Of a stretch of DNA of 5,123 nt, positions 1 through 5,123 are shown piece by piece (the stretch's first letter is position 1; each line of letters starts with the position of its first letter). The notes beneath the pieces are model-generated. The model was given only the letters and a program-made list of their open reading frames with translations. It made no database searches and was not told the DNA's origin. Both the position numbers and the translations under genes were made by a program. Source of the stretch: Pseudomonadota bacterium (lineage in GTDB: Bacteria; Myxococcota_A; Polyangia; Polyangiales; Polyangiaceae); assembly GCA_023418705.1 (NCBI GenBank), contig JAEZYZ010000119.1:1-5123 (forward strand). The letters run 5' to 3'.

Positions 1-103
1 GTCGGAGACTGCACCTGCGACGCCGGTTCCACCGGTGCCCCGGTGCGGGTGCGGGCACGGCACGGGCAGGGGCACGGGATGGAGTCTGGGGCGGGCTGGG
101 GGG
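1..103. other. GC-rich tail downstream of gcvP, no gene seen
   Basis: This stretch lies just past the gcvP stop codon. It is extremely GC-rich and full of short iterations of the type GGCACGGG. Frames are open only because the composition lacks A and T; nothing resembles a protein family. It contains two overlapping inverted repeats (see the separate entry), so it could hold the 3' end signal of the gcv transcript. The 5' part of the window is cut at base 1, so any neighbouring gene is outside view. Confidence 0.6.
30..75 (-). terminator. possible 3'-end hairpin region after gcvP
   Basis: Two alternative stems are visible. CACCGG (30-35) pairs with CCGGTG (40-45) around a four-base loop. GTGCCCC (35-41) pairs with GGGGCAC (69-75) around a 27-base loop. 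Both lie 29 to 74 bases past the gcvP stop, where a transcript end is expected. There is no T-run after either stem on the minus strand, so this is not a canonical intrinsic terminator. In DNA this GC-rich, chance pairing is common, so the call is weak. Confidence 0.2.
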
Positions 104-2983
104 CTAGCGGTACTCTTCGATGCTGGGGCAGACGCAGATCAAGTTTCGGTCGCCGGCGGCGTTGTCGATGCGGGAGACGGGGGGCCAGTATTTGTGCTCG
201 CGGGTGGAGGCGGAGGGGAAGGCCGCCTGCTCGCGCGAGTAGGGGCGCTGCCACTCACTGGCCGCCACGTCTCGGCTGGTGTGGGGGGCGTTCTTCAGCG
301 GGTTGTTGCGCGCGTCCAGGCGGCCCTGCTCGATGTCGGCGATCTCTTGACGGATCGCGATCAGCGCGTCGCAGAACCGATCGAGCTCGAGCTTGGACTC
401 GCTCTCCGTCGGTTCGATCATCAGCGTGCCGGCTACCGGGAACGACATGGTGGGGGCGTGGAAGCCGAAGTCCATCAGGCGCTTGGCGATGTCCTCGACA
501 TCGACGCTGGCGCTCTTTTTGAAGCCGCGGCAATCGATGATGAACTCGTGCGCGCACAGGCCATTCGCCCCGGAGAACAAAACCGGGTAGTGCTCGCTGA
601 GGCGCTTTCGCATGTAGTTGGCGTTCAAGATCGCGACCTCGGTCGCCCGCGTGAGGCCTTCGGCGCCCATCAGCGCGATGTACACCCACGAGATGGGCAG
701 GATCCCCGGGCTCCCGAACGGGGCGGCCGAGACCGGGCCGATCGAGCGCTCCCCGCTGGGGAGCGCGGGGTGTCCTGGCAGAAACGGGCTCAGGTGCTCG
801 GCGACGGCGATGGGGCCCATGCCCGGCCCACCGCCACCGTGGGGGATGCAAAACGTTTTGTGCAGGTTCAGGTGACAGACGTCGGCGCCGAACTCGCCGG
901 GGCGGCACAGGCCGACCTGGGCGTTCATGTTCGCGCCGTCGAGGTACACCTGGCCGCCGTGCTCGTGCACCACGGCGCAGATGTCGCGCACGGCGGTCTC
1001 GAAGACGCCGTGCGTGGACGGGTAGGTGAGCATCAATGCGCCCAGCCGGTCGCGGTGCTGCTCGGCTTTCGCTCGCAGATCGGGCAGGTCGACGTTGCCC
1101 TGCTTGTCGCAGGCCACGACCACGACCTCGAAGCCGGCCATCACCGCGCTGGCGGGGTTCGTGCCGTGGGCGGAGACGGGGATCAGGCACACCTTGCGCC
1201 CGCTCTCGCCGCGGCTCTCATGGTAGGCGCGGATGACGAGCAGGCCTGCGTATTCGCCCTGGGCCCCGGAGTTGGGCTGCAAGCTCACCGCGGAGAACCC
1301 GGTGATCTCCGCGAGCCACGTCTCCAGCTGCGCGATCAAGAGCCGGTAGCCGGCGGCCTGCTCGGGCGGGGCGAAGGGATGGATCGCCGAGAACTCCGGC
1401 CAGGTGATGGGGAGCATCTCGGCCGTCGCGTTGAGCTTCATCGTGCACGAGCCGAGCGGGATCATCGACGTGGTCAGCGACAGATCGCGAGCCTGCAGCC
1501 GGTGCAGGTAGCGCAGCATCTCGTGCTCGCTGTGGTAGGTGTTGAAGACGGGGTGGGTGAGGTAGGCGGTGCTGCGCCGCAAGCCCTCGGGGTAGTCCGC
1601 GCGCGCGATCTCGAAGAAACCTTCGAGCGCCGGCACGTTCGCTCCCTTGGGCGCCAGCAGGGCGACCAAGTCCGCCACGTCGGCCAGCGTCGTGGTTTCG
1701 TCCAGCGACACACCGACGGCCCCGTCGTCGAAAGCCCGCAGGTTGAGGCGAGCGTCTTTGGCGCGCGCGAGCACCTCGGCCTGCTCCTCGGGCGTCAGGT
1801 GCACCCGCAGGGTGTCGAACACCGGTCCCGTGCCCGTGGTGCGCCCGGTCTCTCGCAGGGCCTCGCGCAGGACCAGCGTCAAGCCGCGCACGCGGCGCGC
1901 GATGCGCTCGAGCCCCTCCGGGCCGTGGTAGACGGCGTACATGCTGGCCATCACCGCCAGCAGCACCTGCGCGGTGCAGATGTTGCTGGTGGCGCGGTCG
2001 CGGCGGATGTGCTGCTCCCGCGTCTGGATGGCGAGGCGGTAGGCCAGCTTGCCGTGGCGATCCCGAGAGACGCCCACCACCCGGCCGGGCAGCTGCCGCG
2101 TGTACTCCGATCGGGTCGCCAGAAAGCCGGCGTGCGGACCCCCGTAGCCCATCGGGACGCCGAAGCGCTGGCTCGAACCGACGGCGATGTCCGCCCCGAA
2201 CTCTCCTGGCGGTACCAGCAACGTCAGCGCGAGCAGGTCCGTCGCGACGACGACCAGGGCGCCGGCCGCGTGCGCGCGCTGGCATAGCTCGCGGTAGTCG
2301 GCGATCTGCCCGTCCGTCGCCGGGTACTGCACCAGGATGCCGAACAGCTTCTGACCCTCGAAGTCGGCGTACTCCGGCGCGCCGACGTGGATCTCGACGC
2401 CGAGCGGCCGCGCCCGGGTCTGCAGCACCGCGACCGTCTGCGGGTGACAGCCGCGCGCGACGAAGAAGCCGCTGCGTCCGTCGCGGGCGGCGTTTCGGCA
2501 CATGTTCATGGCCTCCGCCGCGGCGGTGGCCTCGTCGAGCAGCGAGGCGTTCGCCATCGGCAGCCCGGTGAGGTCTGCGATCATGGTCTGGAAATTGAGC
2601 AGGGCTTCCAGGCGCCCTTGCGAGATCTCGGCTTGATACGGGGTGTACTGGGTGTACCAACCGGGGTTCTCGAGCACGTTGCGCAGGATCACGGGCGGCG
2701 TGATGGTGCCGTAGTAGCCGGTGCCGATGAAGGAGCGGAAAATGCGGTTCTTCTTGGCGAGCGCCTTCAGGTCGCGCAGGACCTCGTGCTCGGTGCGGGG
2801 CGCGCCAAGCCCGAGCGGGCGCCGCGTTCGGATGCTGGCCGGCACCACGGCGTCGGCCAAGGCGGCGAGCGAGCCGTAGCCGACGGTCGCCAGCATCTGC
2901 TCGATCTCGGTGGGGCTCGGACCGAGGTGGCGTCGAACGAAAGTGTCGGAGGGGCTCAGGAGCTCACGTGCGGGGGTGTCCAC
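104..2983 (-). CDS. gcvP: glycine dehydrogenase (decarboxylating), P-protein of the glycine cleavage system
   Basis: Encodes a 959-residue P-protein, the PLP enzyme that decarboxylates glycine and loads the aminomethyl group onto lipoylated GcvH in the cytoplasm. The length matches the long single-chain form in which the GcvPA-like and GcvPB-like halves are fused. Visible family blocks are GTGYYGT (87-93), NPGWYTQYTPYQAEISQGR (106-124), SQRFGVPMGYGGPHAGF (271-287), SMIPLGSCTMKLN (516-528), HGTNPASAVMAG (616-627) and LNLHKTFCIPHGGGGPG (705-721). Lys709 in the LNLHKT motif is the expected PLP Schiff-base lysine, and the glycine-rich loop follows at 716-719. The C-terminus GDRNLICVCPSIEEY is typical. 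The GTG start at 2983 is chosen because the family N-terminus (DTFVRRHLGP) begins 12 residues later; an AAGG (2995-2998) sits 11 bases upstream, a weak and slightly distant ribosome site. It is the last gene of the cluster, 56 bases after gcvH. No frameshift or missing key residue is seen. Confidence 0.98.
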   Translation of the reverse strand: MDTPARELLSPSDTFVRRHLGPSPTEIEQMLATVGYGSLAALADAVVPASIRTRRPLGLGAPRTEHEVLRDLKALAKKNRIFRSFIGTGYYGTITPPVILRNVLENPGWYTQYTPYQAEISQGRLEALLNFQTMIADLTGLPMANASLLDEATAAAEAMNMCRNAARDGRSGFFVARGCHPQTVAVLQTRARPLGVEIHVGAPEYADFEGQKLFGILVQYPATDGQIADYRELCQRAHAAGALVVVATDLLALTLLVPPGEFGADIAVGSSQRFGVPMGYGGPHAGFLATRSEYTRQLPGRVVGVSRDRHGKLAYRLAIQTREQHIRRDRATSNICTAQVLLAVMASMYAVYHGPEGLERIARRVRGLTLVLREALRETGRTTGTGPVFDTLRVHLTPEEQAEVLARAKDARLNLRAFDDGAVGVSLDETTTLADVADLVALLAPKGANVPALEGFFEIARADYPEGLRRSTAYLTHPVFNTYHSEHEMLRYLHRLQARDLSLTTSMIPLGSCTMKLNATAEMLPITWPEFSAIHPFAPPEQAAGYRLLIAQLETWLAEITGFSAVSLQPNSGAQGEYAGLLVIRAYHESRGESGRKVCLIPVSAHGTNPASAVMAGFEVVVVACDKQGNVDLPDLRAKAEQHRDRLGALMLTYPSTHGVFETAVRDICAVVHEHGGQVYLDGANMNAQVGLCRPGEFGADVCHLNLHKTFCIPHGGGGPGMGPIAVAEHLSPFLPGHPALPSGERSIGPVSAAPFGSPGILPISWVYIALMGAEGLTRATEVAILNANYMRKRLSEHYPVLFSGANGLCAHEFIIDCRGFKKSASVDVEDIAKRLMDFGFHAPTMSFPVAGTLMIEPTESESKLELDRFCDALIAIRQEIADIEQGRLDARNNPLKNAPHTSRDVAASEWQRPYSREQAAFPSASTREHKYWPPVSRIDNAAGDRNLICVCPSIEEYR

Positions 2984-3039
2984 GATGATCGGAACCTTAC
3001 CAAGAGATCAGCGGCGGGGCGGGCTCGGCGGCGCGGTTT

Positions 3040-3438
3040 TCAATCCGCCTGCGCGAGCAGCTCGCGGTAGGCGCCGGGCTCGAGCAGCGCACCTTCGTCG
3101 GCGCCGGGGTCGGGCTCGATCGCGACCATCCAGCCCTGCTCCCAGCAGTCCTCGTTGATGAGCTCGGGGCGATCGGCGAGCGCCGCGTTGACGCGCCGCA
3201 CGGTGCCGCTCACCGGGCAGTAGAGGTCGCTCAAGGTCTTGACGCTCTCGACCGTGCCGAACGGCTTGTTCGCTTCGACCCGCGCGCCCTCCGCCACGTC
3301 GATGCTCACCAACGTGATGTCCCCGAGCTGATCGACGGCGAAGGCGGTGATGCCGATCACGTATTCGGCGCCGTCCTTCTTCGCCCACTCGTGTTCTTTG
3401 GTGTACTTGCGATCGTCCAAAACGTTGGTGGCGCTCAT
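3040..3438 (-). CDS. gcvH: glycine cleavage system H-protein, lipoyl carrier
   Basis: Encodes a 132-residue H-protein, the shuttle whose lipoyl arm carries the aminomethyl intermediate from GcvP to GcvT and is then reoxidised by dihydrolipoamide dehydrogenase. The family signature runs through the whole chain: YTKEHEW (12-18), GITAFAVDQLGDI (29-41), the lipoylation segment GTVESVKTLSDLY (61-73) with Lys67 as the expected lipoyl-lysine, PVSG (75-78), and the C-terminal PELINEDCWEQGWM (91-104). The length is close to the usual 125-130 residues. The ATG start at 3438 is supported by an AGGA (read on the minus strand, 3447-3450) with an 8-base spacer. It lies 78 bases after gcvT and 56 before gcvP, consistent with one transcript. 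The lipoylation enzymes are not in the window. Confidence 0.98.
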   Translation of the reverse strand: MSATNVLDDRKYTKEHEWAKKDGAEYVIGITAFAVDQLGDITLVSIDVAEGARVEANKPFGTVESVKTLSDLYCPVSGTVRRVNAALADRPELINEDCWEQGWMVAIEPDPGADEGALLEPGAYRELLAQAD

Positions 3439-3516
3439 GCTCGTGTTCCTGCTCGTGCTGTTCGTACTGTTGGGCGGAGGCCGCCGCGGGGTCTGAAGCG
3501 GTTCGGCTGCTCGGGG
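3439..3516 (-). other. gcvT-gcvH intergenic spacer with iterated short repeat and small hairpin
   Basis: This 78-base spacer contains the gcvH ribosome site. Next to it, read on the minus strand, are near-tandem iterations: GTACGAACA, GCACGAGCA and GGAACACGAGCA, the last running into the ATG. A 5-bp hairpin GGCGG-AGG-CCGCC lies at 3473-3485. There is no T-run, so I do not call a terminator. The hairpin may be chance in GC-rich DNA; the iterated motif looks like a product of replication slippage. Confidence 0.4.
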
Positions 3517-4623
3517 TCACCCGGGGCGCTTGTAAAATGGGGTCGGCACCACCTTCGCCGCCACGGGTTTGCCGCGGCAGTCGACGGAGAACTCCTGGCC
3601 GACGGCGCTCATCTCGACGGGAAGATAGCCGAGCCCGATGTTCTTGCCGAGCGTGGGGGAGGGGGCGCCGGAGGTGCAGACGCCCACTGGGGTTCCGCTC
3701 CCGTCGAGCAGCGGATAGCCATGCCGGGCGATGCCCCGGCCGATCATTTCGAAACCCACCAGGCGCCGGCGCAGCCCGGCCTCGCGGATCGCGAGCAGCG
3801 CTCGCTTGCCGACGAAGTCCGGCTTGTCGAGCTTGACCGTCCAGCCGAGTCCGGCCTCGAGCGGGTTGGTGGTTTCGTCGATGTCGTTGCCGTAGAGCGG
3901 CAGCCGGGCTTCGAGCCGGAGGGTGTCGCGGGCTCCGAGCCCGGCGGGCTCGAGTCCGTGTGGCTGACCGGCTTCGAGCAGGGTTGCCCAGAGGGTTTCG
4001 GCGTGCTCGGTGTCGCAGAACAGCTCGACCCCATCCTCGCCGGTGTAACCCGTGCGGGCCAAAAGGCACGCGACGCTGCCGATGCGCGCCTCGGCGAAGT
4101 GGAACGGCGGCAGCCGCTGCGCGACGTCCAGCGTCGAGCCGGCGGCGTCGAGGATGGCGAGCGCGCGCGGCCCCTGCAGCGCGAGCAGCGCCGTCTGGTC
4201 ACTCTTGTCGGCGAAGCCGCAGCGCCCCGCGGCGGCTTCGCGAAAATGGGCGCTGATCTTGGCGCGATTGCCGGCGTTGCACACCACCAGCACCCGCTCG
4301 GGCCCGAAGCGATAGACGATCAGGTCGTCGAGGATCGTGCCGCGCTCGTTGCAGCAGCAGGTGTACATGGCGCGGCCGTCGGCGACGCGGCTCAGGTCGT
4401 TCGTCACCAGCTGGTTGACGAGCTCGAGGGCGCCAGGGCCGGTGAGCTCGAGCTCCCCCATGTGGCTCACGTCGAACAGGCCCGCCCGCTGCCGGACGGC
4501 GTGGTGCTCCGCGGCGATACCGGCGTATTGGATCGGCATCGCGTAGCCAGCGAAAGGGACCAGGCGCGCGCCCAGGCGCTGGTGCTCCGAATGCAGCGGG
4601 GTTTTTTCGAGATCGTCGGTCAC
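3517..4623 (-). CDS. gcvT: aminomethyltransferase, T-protein of the glycine cleavage system
   Basis: Encodes a 368-residue T-protein that releases ammonia from the aminomethyl group on GcvH and transfers the methylene carbon to tetrahydrofolate. Family blocks in order: TPLHSEHQRLGARLVPFAGY (8-27), EHHAVRQRAGLFDVSHMGE (39-57), GTILDDLIVYRF (95-106) with the aspartate pair 99-100 that includes the expected catalytic Asp, ALQGPRAL (148-155), RTGYTGEDGVEL (190-201), LYGNDIDETTNPLEAGLGW (243-261), and TSGAPSPTLGKNIGLGYLP (327-345) in the C-terminal barrel. The frame stays open far upstream, to 5037 and beyond, but the upstream residues are unlike the family. The GTG at 4623 gives the family N-terminus and length (about 360-370). 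Its ribosome site is poor: only a G6 tract one base from the GTG, lying inside a palindrome. Three consecutive cysteines (89-91) stand before the catalytic segment. It is first gene of the cluster. Confidence 0.96.
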   Translation of the reverse strand: MTDDLEKTPLHSEHQRLGARLVPFAGYAMPIQYAGIAAEHHAVRQRAGLFDVSHMGELELTGPGALELVNQLVTNDLSRVADGRAMYTCCCNERGTILDDLIVYRFGPERVLVVCNAGNRAKISAHFREAAAGRCGFADKSDQTALLALQGPRALAILDAAGSTLDVAQRLPPFHFAEARIGSVACLLARTGYTGEDGVELFCDTEHAETLWATLLEAGQPHGLEPAGLGARDTLRLEARLPLYGNDIDETTNPLEAGLGWTVKLDKPDFVGKRALLAIREAGLRRRLVGFEMIGRGIARHGYPLLDGSGTPVGVCTSGAPSPTLGKNIGLGYLPVEMSAVGQEFSVDCRGKPVAAKVVPTPFYKRPG

Positions 4624-4624
4624 G

Positions 4625-4636
4625 CCCCCCGGGGGG
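4625..4636 (-). promoter_or_regulatory. G6/C6 palindrome overlapping the gcvT ribosome-binding position
   Basis: A perfect 12-base palindrome, CCCCCCGGGGGG, ends one base before the GTG start of gcvT. Its G6 half is the only purine tract available as a Shine-Dalgarno sequence, but the spacing is shorter than the usual 5-9 bases. In RNA the C6 tract cannot fold directly onto the adjacent G6 without a loop, but it could pair with a shortened loop or with other G-tracts nearby. What is seen is the palindrome; any control of translation is inference. Confidence 0.35.
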
Positions 4637-4682
4637 TAGCGTGCCCGGAGGTTTCTGACAATGGAGTGTTGAAGACCCCCAA

Positions 4683-4765
4683 GAAATCCCGATGATCCAT
4701 GGCCGGCGCCGCGAAGGTGCTGCCCCCGGCGCCCTCCCGCAATCACTTGCACATGATCGGATTTC
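4683..4765 (-). promoter_or_regulatory. long imperfect inverted repeat in the gcvT leader (candidate structured RNA)
   Basis: On the plus strand the left arm begins GAAATCCCGATGATCCATG (4683-4701) and the right arm ends CATGATCGGATTTC (4752-4765). They pair as GAAATCC/GGATTTC (7 bp) plus GAT and CATG blocks, about 14 bp in all with one- and four-base bulges. Inside, a second stem is possible between two GGCGCC palindromic blocks. The structure lies about 60 bases upstream of the gcvT start and directly follows repeat copy A, so it would be in the 5' leader if transcription starts further upstream. Function is unknown; it does not match a riboswitch consensus I recognise. Confidence 0.45.
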
Positions 4766-4768
4766 TCC

Positions 4769-4813
4769 TTCACAGGAAGGCGGAAGGCCGGAAGATTCTC
4801 CCGGAAGATTCTC
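4769..4813 (+). repeat. dispersed repeat copy A with a tandem 13-base duplication
   Basis: Starts with TTCACAGGAAGG (4769-4780) and continues through CGGAAGGCCGGAAGATT to 4797. It matches copy B (4969-4999) at 27 of 29 aligned positions, with a 2-base insertion in B. The last part, CCGGAAGATTCTC, is duplicated exactly and without a spacer: 4788-4800 and 4801-4813. Strand is arbitrary. It resembles a family of short interspersed intergenic repeats rather than a gene; no transposase is present. Confidence 0.7.
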
Positions 4814-4832
4814 GTGGCGTTCGACGATTGAG

Positions 4833-4855
4833 CCGGACGCGAACCTCGCGTCCGG
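4833..4855. repeat. perfect 10-bp inverted repeat with 3-base loop
   Basis: CCGGACGCGA (4833-4842) and TCGCGTCCGG (4846-4855) are exact reverse complements separated by ACC. This would make a very stable hairpin in RNA from either strand. No T-run follows on either side, so it is not a canonical intrinsic terminator. It sits between the two repeat copies and could be an mRNA-leader structure, a protein-binding site, or part of a larger repeat element. Confidence 0.6.
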
Positions 4856-4867
4856 GTAGCCGCCACG

Positions 4868-4878
4868 ACGTCGGTCCC
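4868..4878 (+). repeat. 11-base direct repeat, copy 1
   Basis: ACGTCGGTCCC occurs here and again at 5095-5105, 227 bases apart in the same orientation. Each copy lies downstream (plus strand) of one copy of the TTCACAGGAAGG repeat: copy A then this one, copy B then the second. The order suggests that a larger unit was duplicated and then diverged, though the sequence between the shared blocks is not obviously alike. Confidence 0.45.
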
Positions 4879-4913
4879 GCTTCCGCGCTTCCGCTCTCCT
4901 CCTACGAAAACGA

Positions 4914-4926
4914 GACCCGAAGGGTC
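4914..4926 (-). other. small stem-loop followed by a short T-rich stretch
   Basis: GACCC (4914-4918) pairs with GGGTC (4922-4926) around a three-base loop; a G-T pair can extend it. Reading the minus strand, the stem is followed by TCGTTTTCG, so it faintly resembles an intrinsic terminator or attenuator ahead of gcvT. The stem is short and the T-tract is broken, so the terminator reading is weak. Confidence 0.25.
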
Positions 4927-4968
4927 CAAAAGCACGTGGAACCCAACGCGACGACCTCCGCTATTTTG

Positions 4969-4999
4969 TTCACAGGAAGGAGCGGACGGACGGAAGATT
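4969..4999 (+). repeat. dispersed repeat copy B
   Basis: Begins with TTCACAGGAAGG (4969-4980), exactly 200 bases after the same word in copy A, then continues to CGGAAGATT (4991-4999). It is the same orientation as copy A, with AG inserted after the 12-base core and two substitutions in the remainder. It lacks the tandem duplication seen in copy A. An 8-base inverted word, ATCTTCCG, at 5113-5120 mirrors its CGGAAGAT end. Confidence 0.7.
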
Positions 5000-5094
5000 T
5001 TGGGAGCTCGGAGGATACGCCGGAGGCGCTCGCGCACGAGGTTGGCCGCCGCGGTTGGGGTCGCGCCGCTCGAAACTCCAGTTGGGGACCCCCC

Positions 5095-5105
5095 ACGTCG
5101 GTCCC
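5095..5105 (+). repeat. 11-base direct repeat, copy 2
   Basis: Second copy of ACGTCGGTCCC, identical to 4868-4878. It lies near the window end and is followed closely by ATCTTCCG (5113-5120), the inverse of the repeat A/B end word. This may mark the edge of the repeat-bearing segment, but the window stops too soon to tell. Confidence 0.45.
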
Positions 5106-5123
5106 CCGTCCGATCTTCCGATG

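Larger units (their letters stand above)
4624..5123 (-). other. 500-base leader or intergenic region upstream of gcvT
   Basis: No protein-coding gene is supported here. The minus-strand frame of gcvT is open throughout, but its translation is arginine- and serine-rich, low in family resemblance, and reflects base composition. The region is visibly less GC-rich in patches than the genes and contains the dispersed repeats, inverted repeats and palindrome listed separately. I searched by eye for the glycine riboswitch core motifs (a CCGAAGG-type element, a CUCUCAGG-type element) on the minus strand and did not find them. I could not assign a convincing sigma-70 promoter. The gcv transcript probably starts within this region. 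Confidence 0.6.

Noticed and set aside
35..2287. A 750-codon plus-strand open frame opposite gcvP
   Set aside because: It lies antisense to a clearly conserved gcvP and translates to low-complexity residues rich in A, G, R, V and D. Such frames are common opposite high-GC genes.
1218..2660. A 480-codon minus-strand frame inside gcvP
   Set aside because: It is a shifted frame of gcvP, arginine- and proline-rich, while the gcvP frame shows continuous family motifs.
4656..4661. TTGTCA on the minus strand as a -35 box for gcvT
   Set aside because: The matching -10 position reads TACCCC, a poor match, and it falls within the palindrome next to the start codon.
3391..4695. A 434-codon plus-strand open frame opposite gcvT and gcvH
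   Set aside because: Antisense to two well-recognised genes; no family motif and composition typical of a codon shadow.
4624..5037. An N-terminal extension of GcvT to a start at 5037
   Set aside because: The extra 138 residues do not resemble the family, whose N-terminus fits the GTG at 4623; the region also contains dispersed repeats.
4902..5096. A 64-codon minus-strand small ORF
   Set aside because: It overlaps repeat copy B, has no clear ribosome site that I can see and no recognisable product; it may be a recurring spurious frame within the repeat family.
5121..5123. ATG at the very end of the plus strand as the start of a divergent gene
   Set aside because: No Shine-Dalgarno sequence precedes it and no downstream sequence is available to test coding.

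Overview
The window is high-GC bacterial DNA carrying one complete minus-strand gene cluster for the glycine cleavage system, in the order gcvT, gcvH, gcvP. The high GC, the residue pattern of the three proteins (for example the GcvH N-terminus KYTKEHEWAK and the GcvT segment LYGNDIDETTNPLEAGLGW) and a repeat-rich intergenic region suggest a large-genome proteobacterium-like lineage, perhaps a myxobacterium (Myxococcota). That taxonomic guess is inference only.

Layout, reading right to left in the direction of transcription: positions 4624-5123 are a 500-base non-coding leader or intergenic region. It holds two copies of a dispersed repeat containing TTCACAGGAAGG, a perfect tandem 13-base repeat, several inverted repeats and a G6/C6 palindrome abutting the gcvT start. 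gcvT (aminomethyltransferase, T-protein) occupies 4623-3517. A 78-base gap leads to gcvH (lipoyl carrier, H-protein) at 3438-3040. A 56-base gap leads to gcvP (PLP-dependent decarboxylase, long single-chain P-protein) at 2983-104. Positions 1-103 are a GC-rich tail with inverted repeats and no recognisable gene.

The three products act together. GcvP decarboxylates glycine and passes the aminomethyl group to the lipoyl arm of GcvH. GcvT then releases ammonia and transfers the one-carbon unit to tetrahydrofolate, giving 5,10-methylene-THF. The fourth component, dihydrolipoamide dehydrogenase (L-protein), and the lipoylation enzymes are not in this window and must be encoded elsewhere. All three proteins keep their key motifs and near-standard lengths, so the cluster looks functional.

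I see no new enzymatic system here. The less ordinary part is the leader of gcvT: it is long, repeat-bearing and structured, and I could not find the conserved motifs of the glycine riboswitch that often controls gcv operons.
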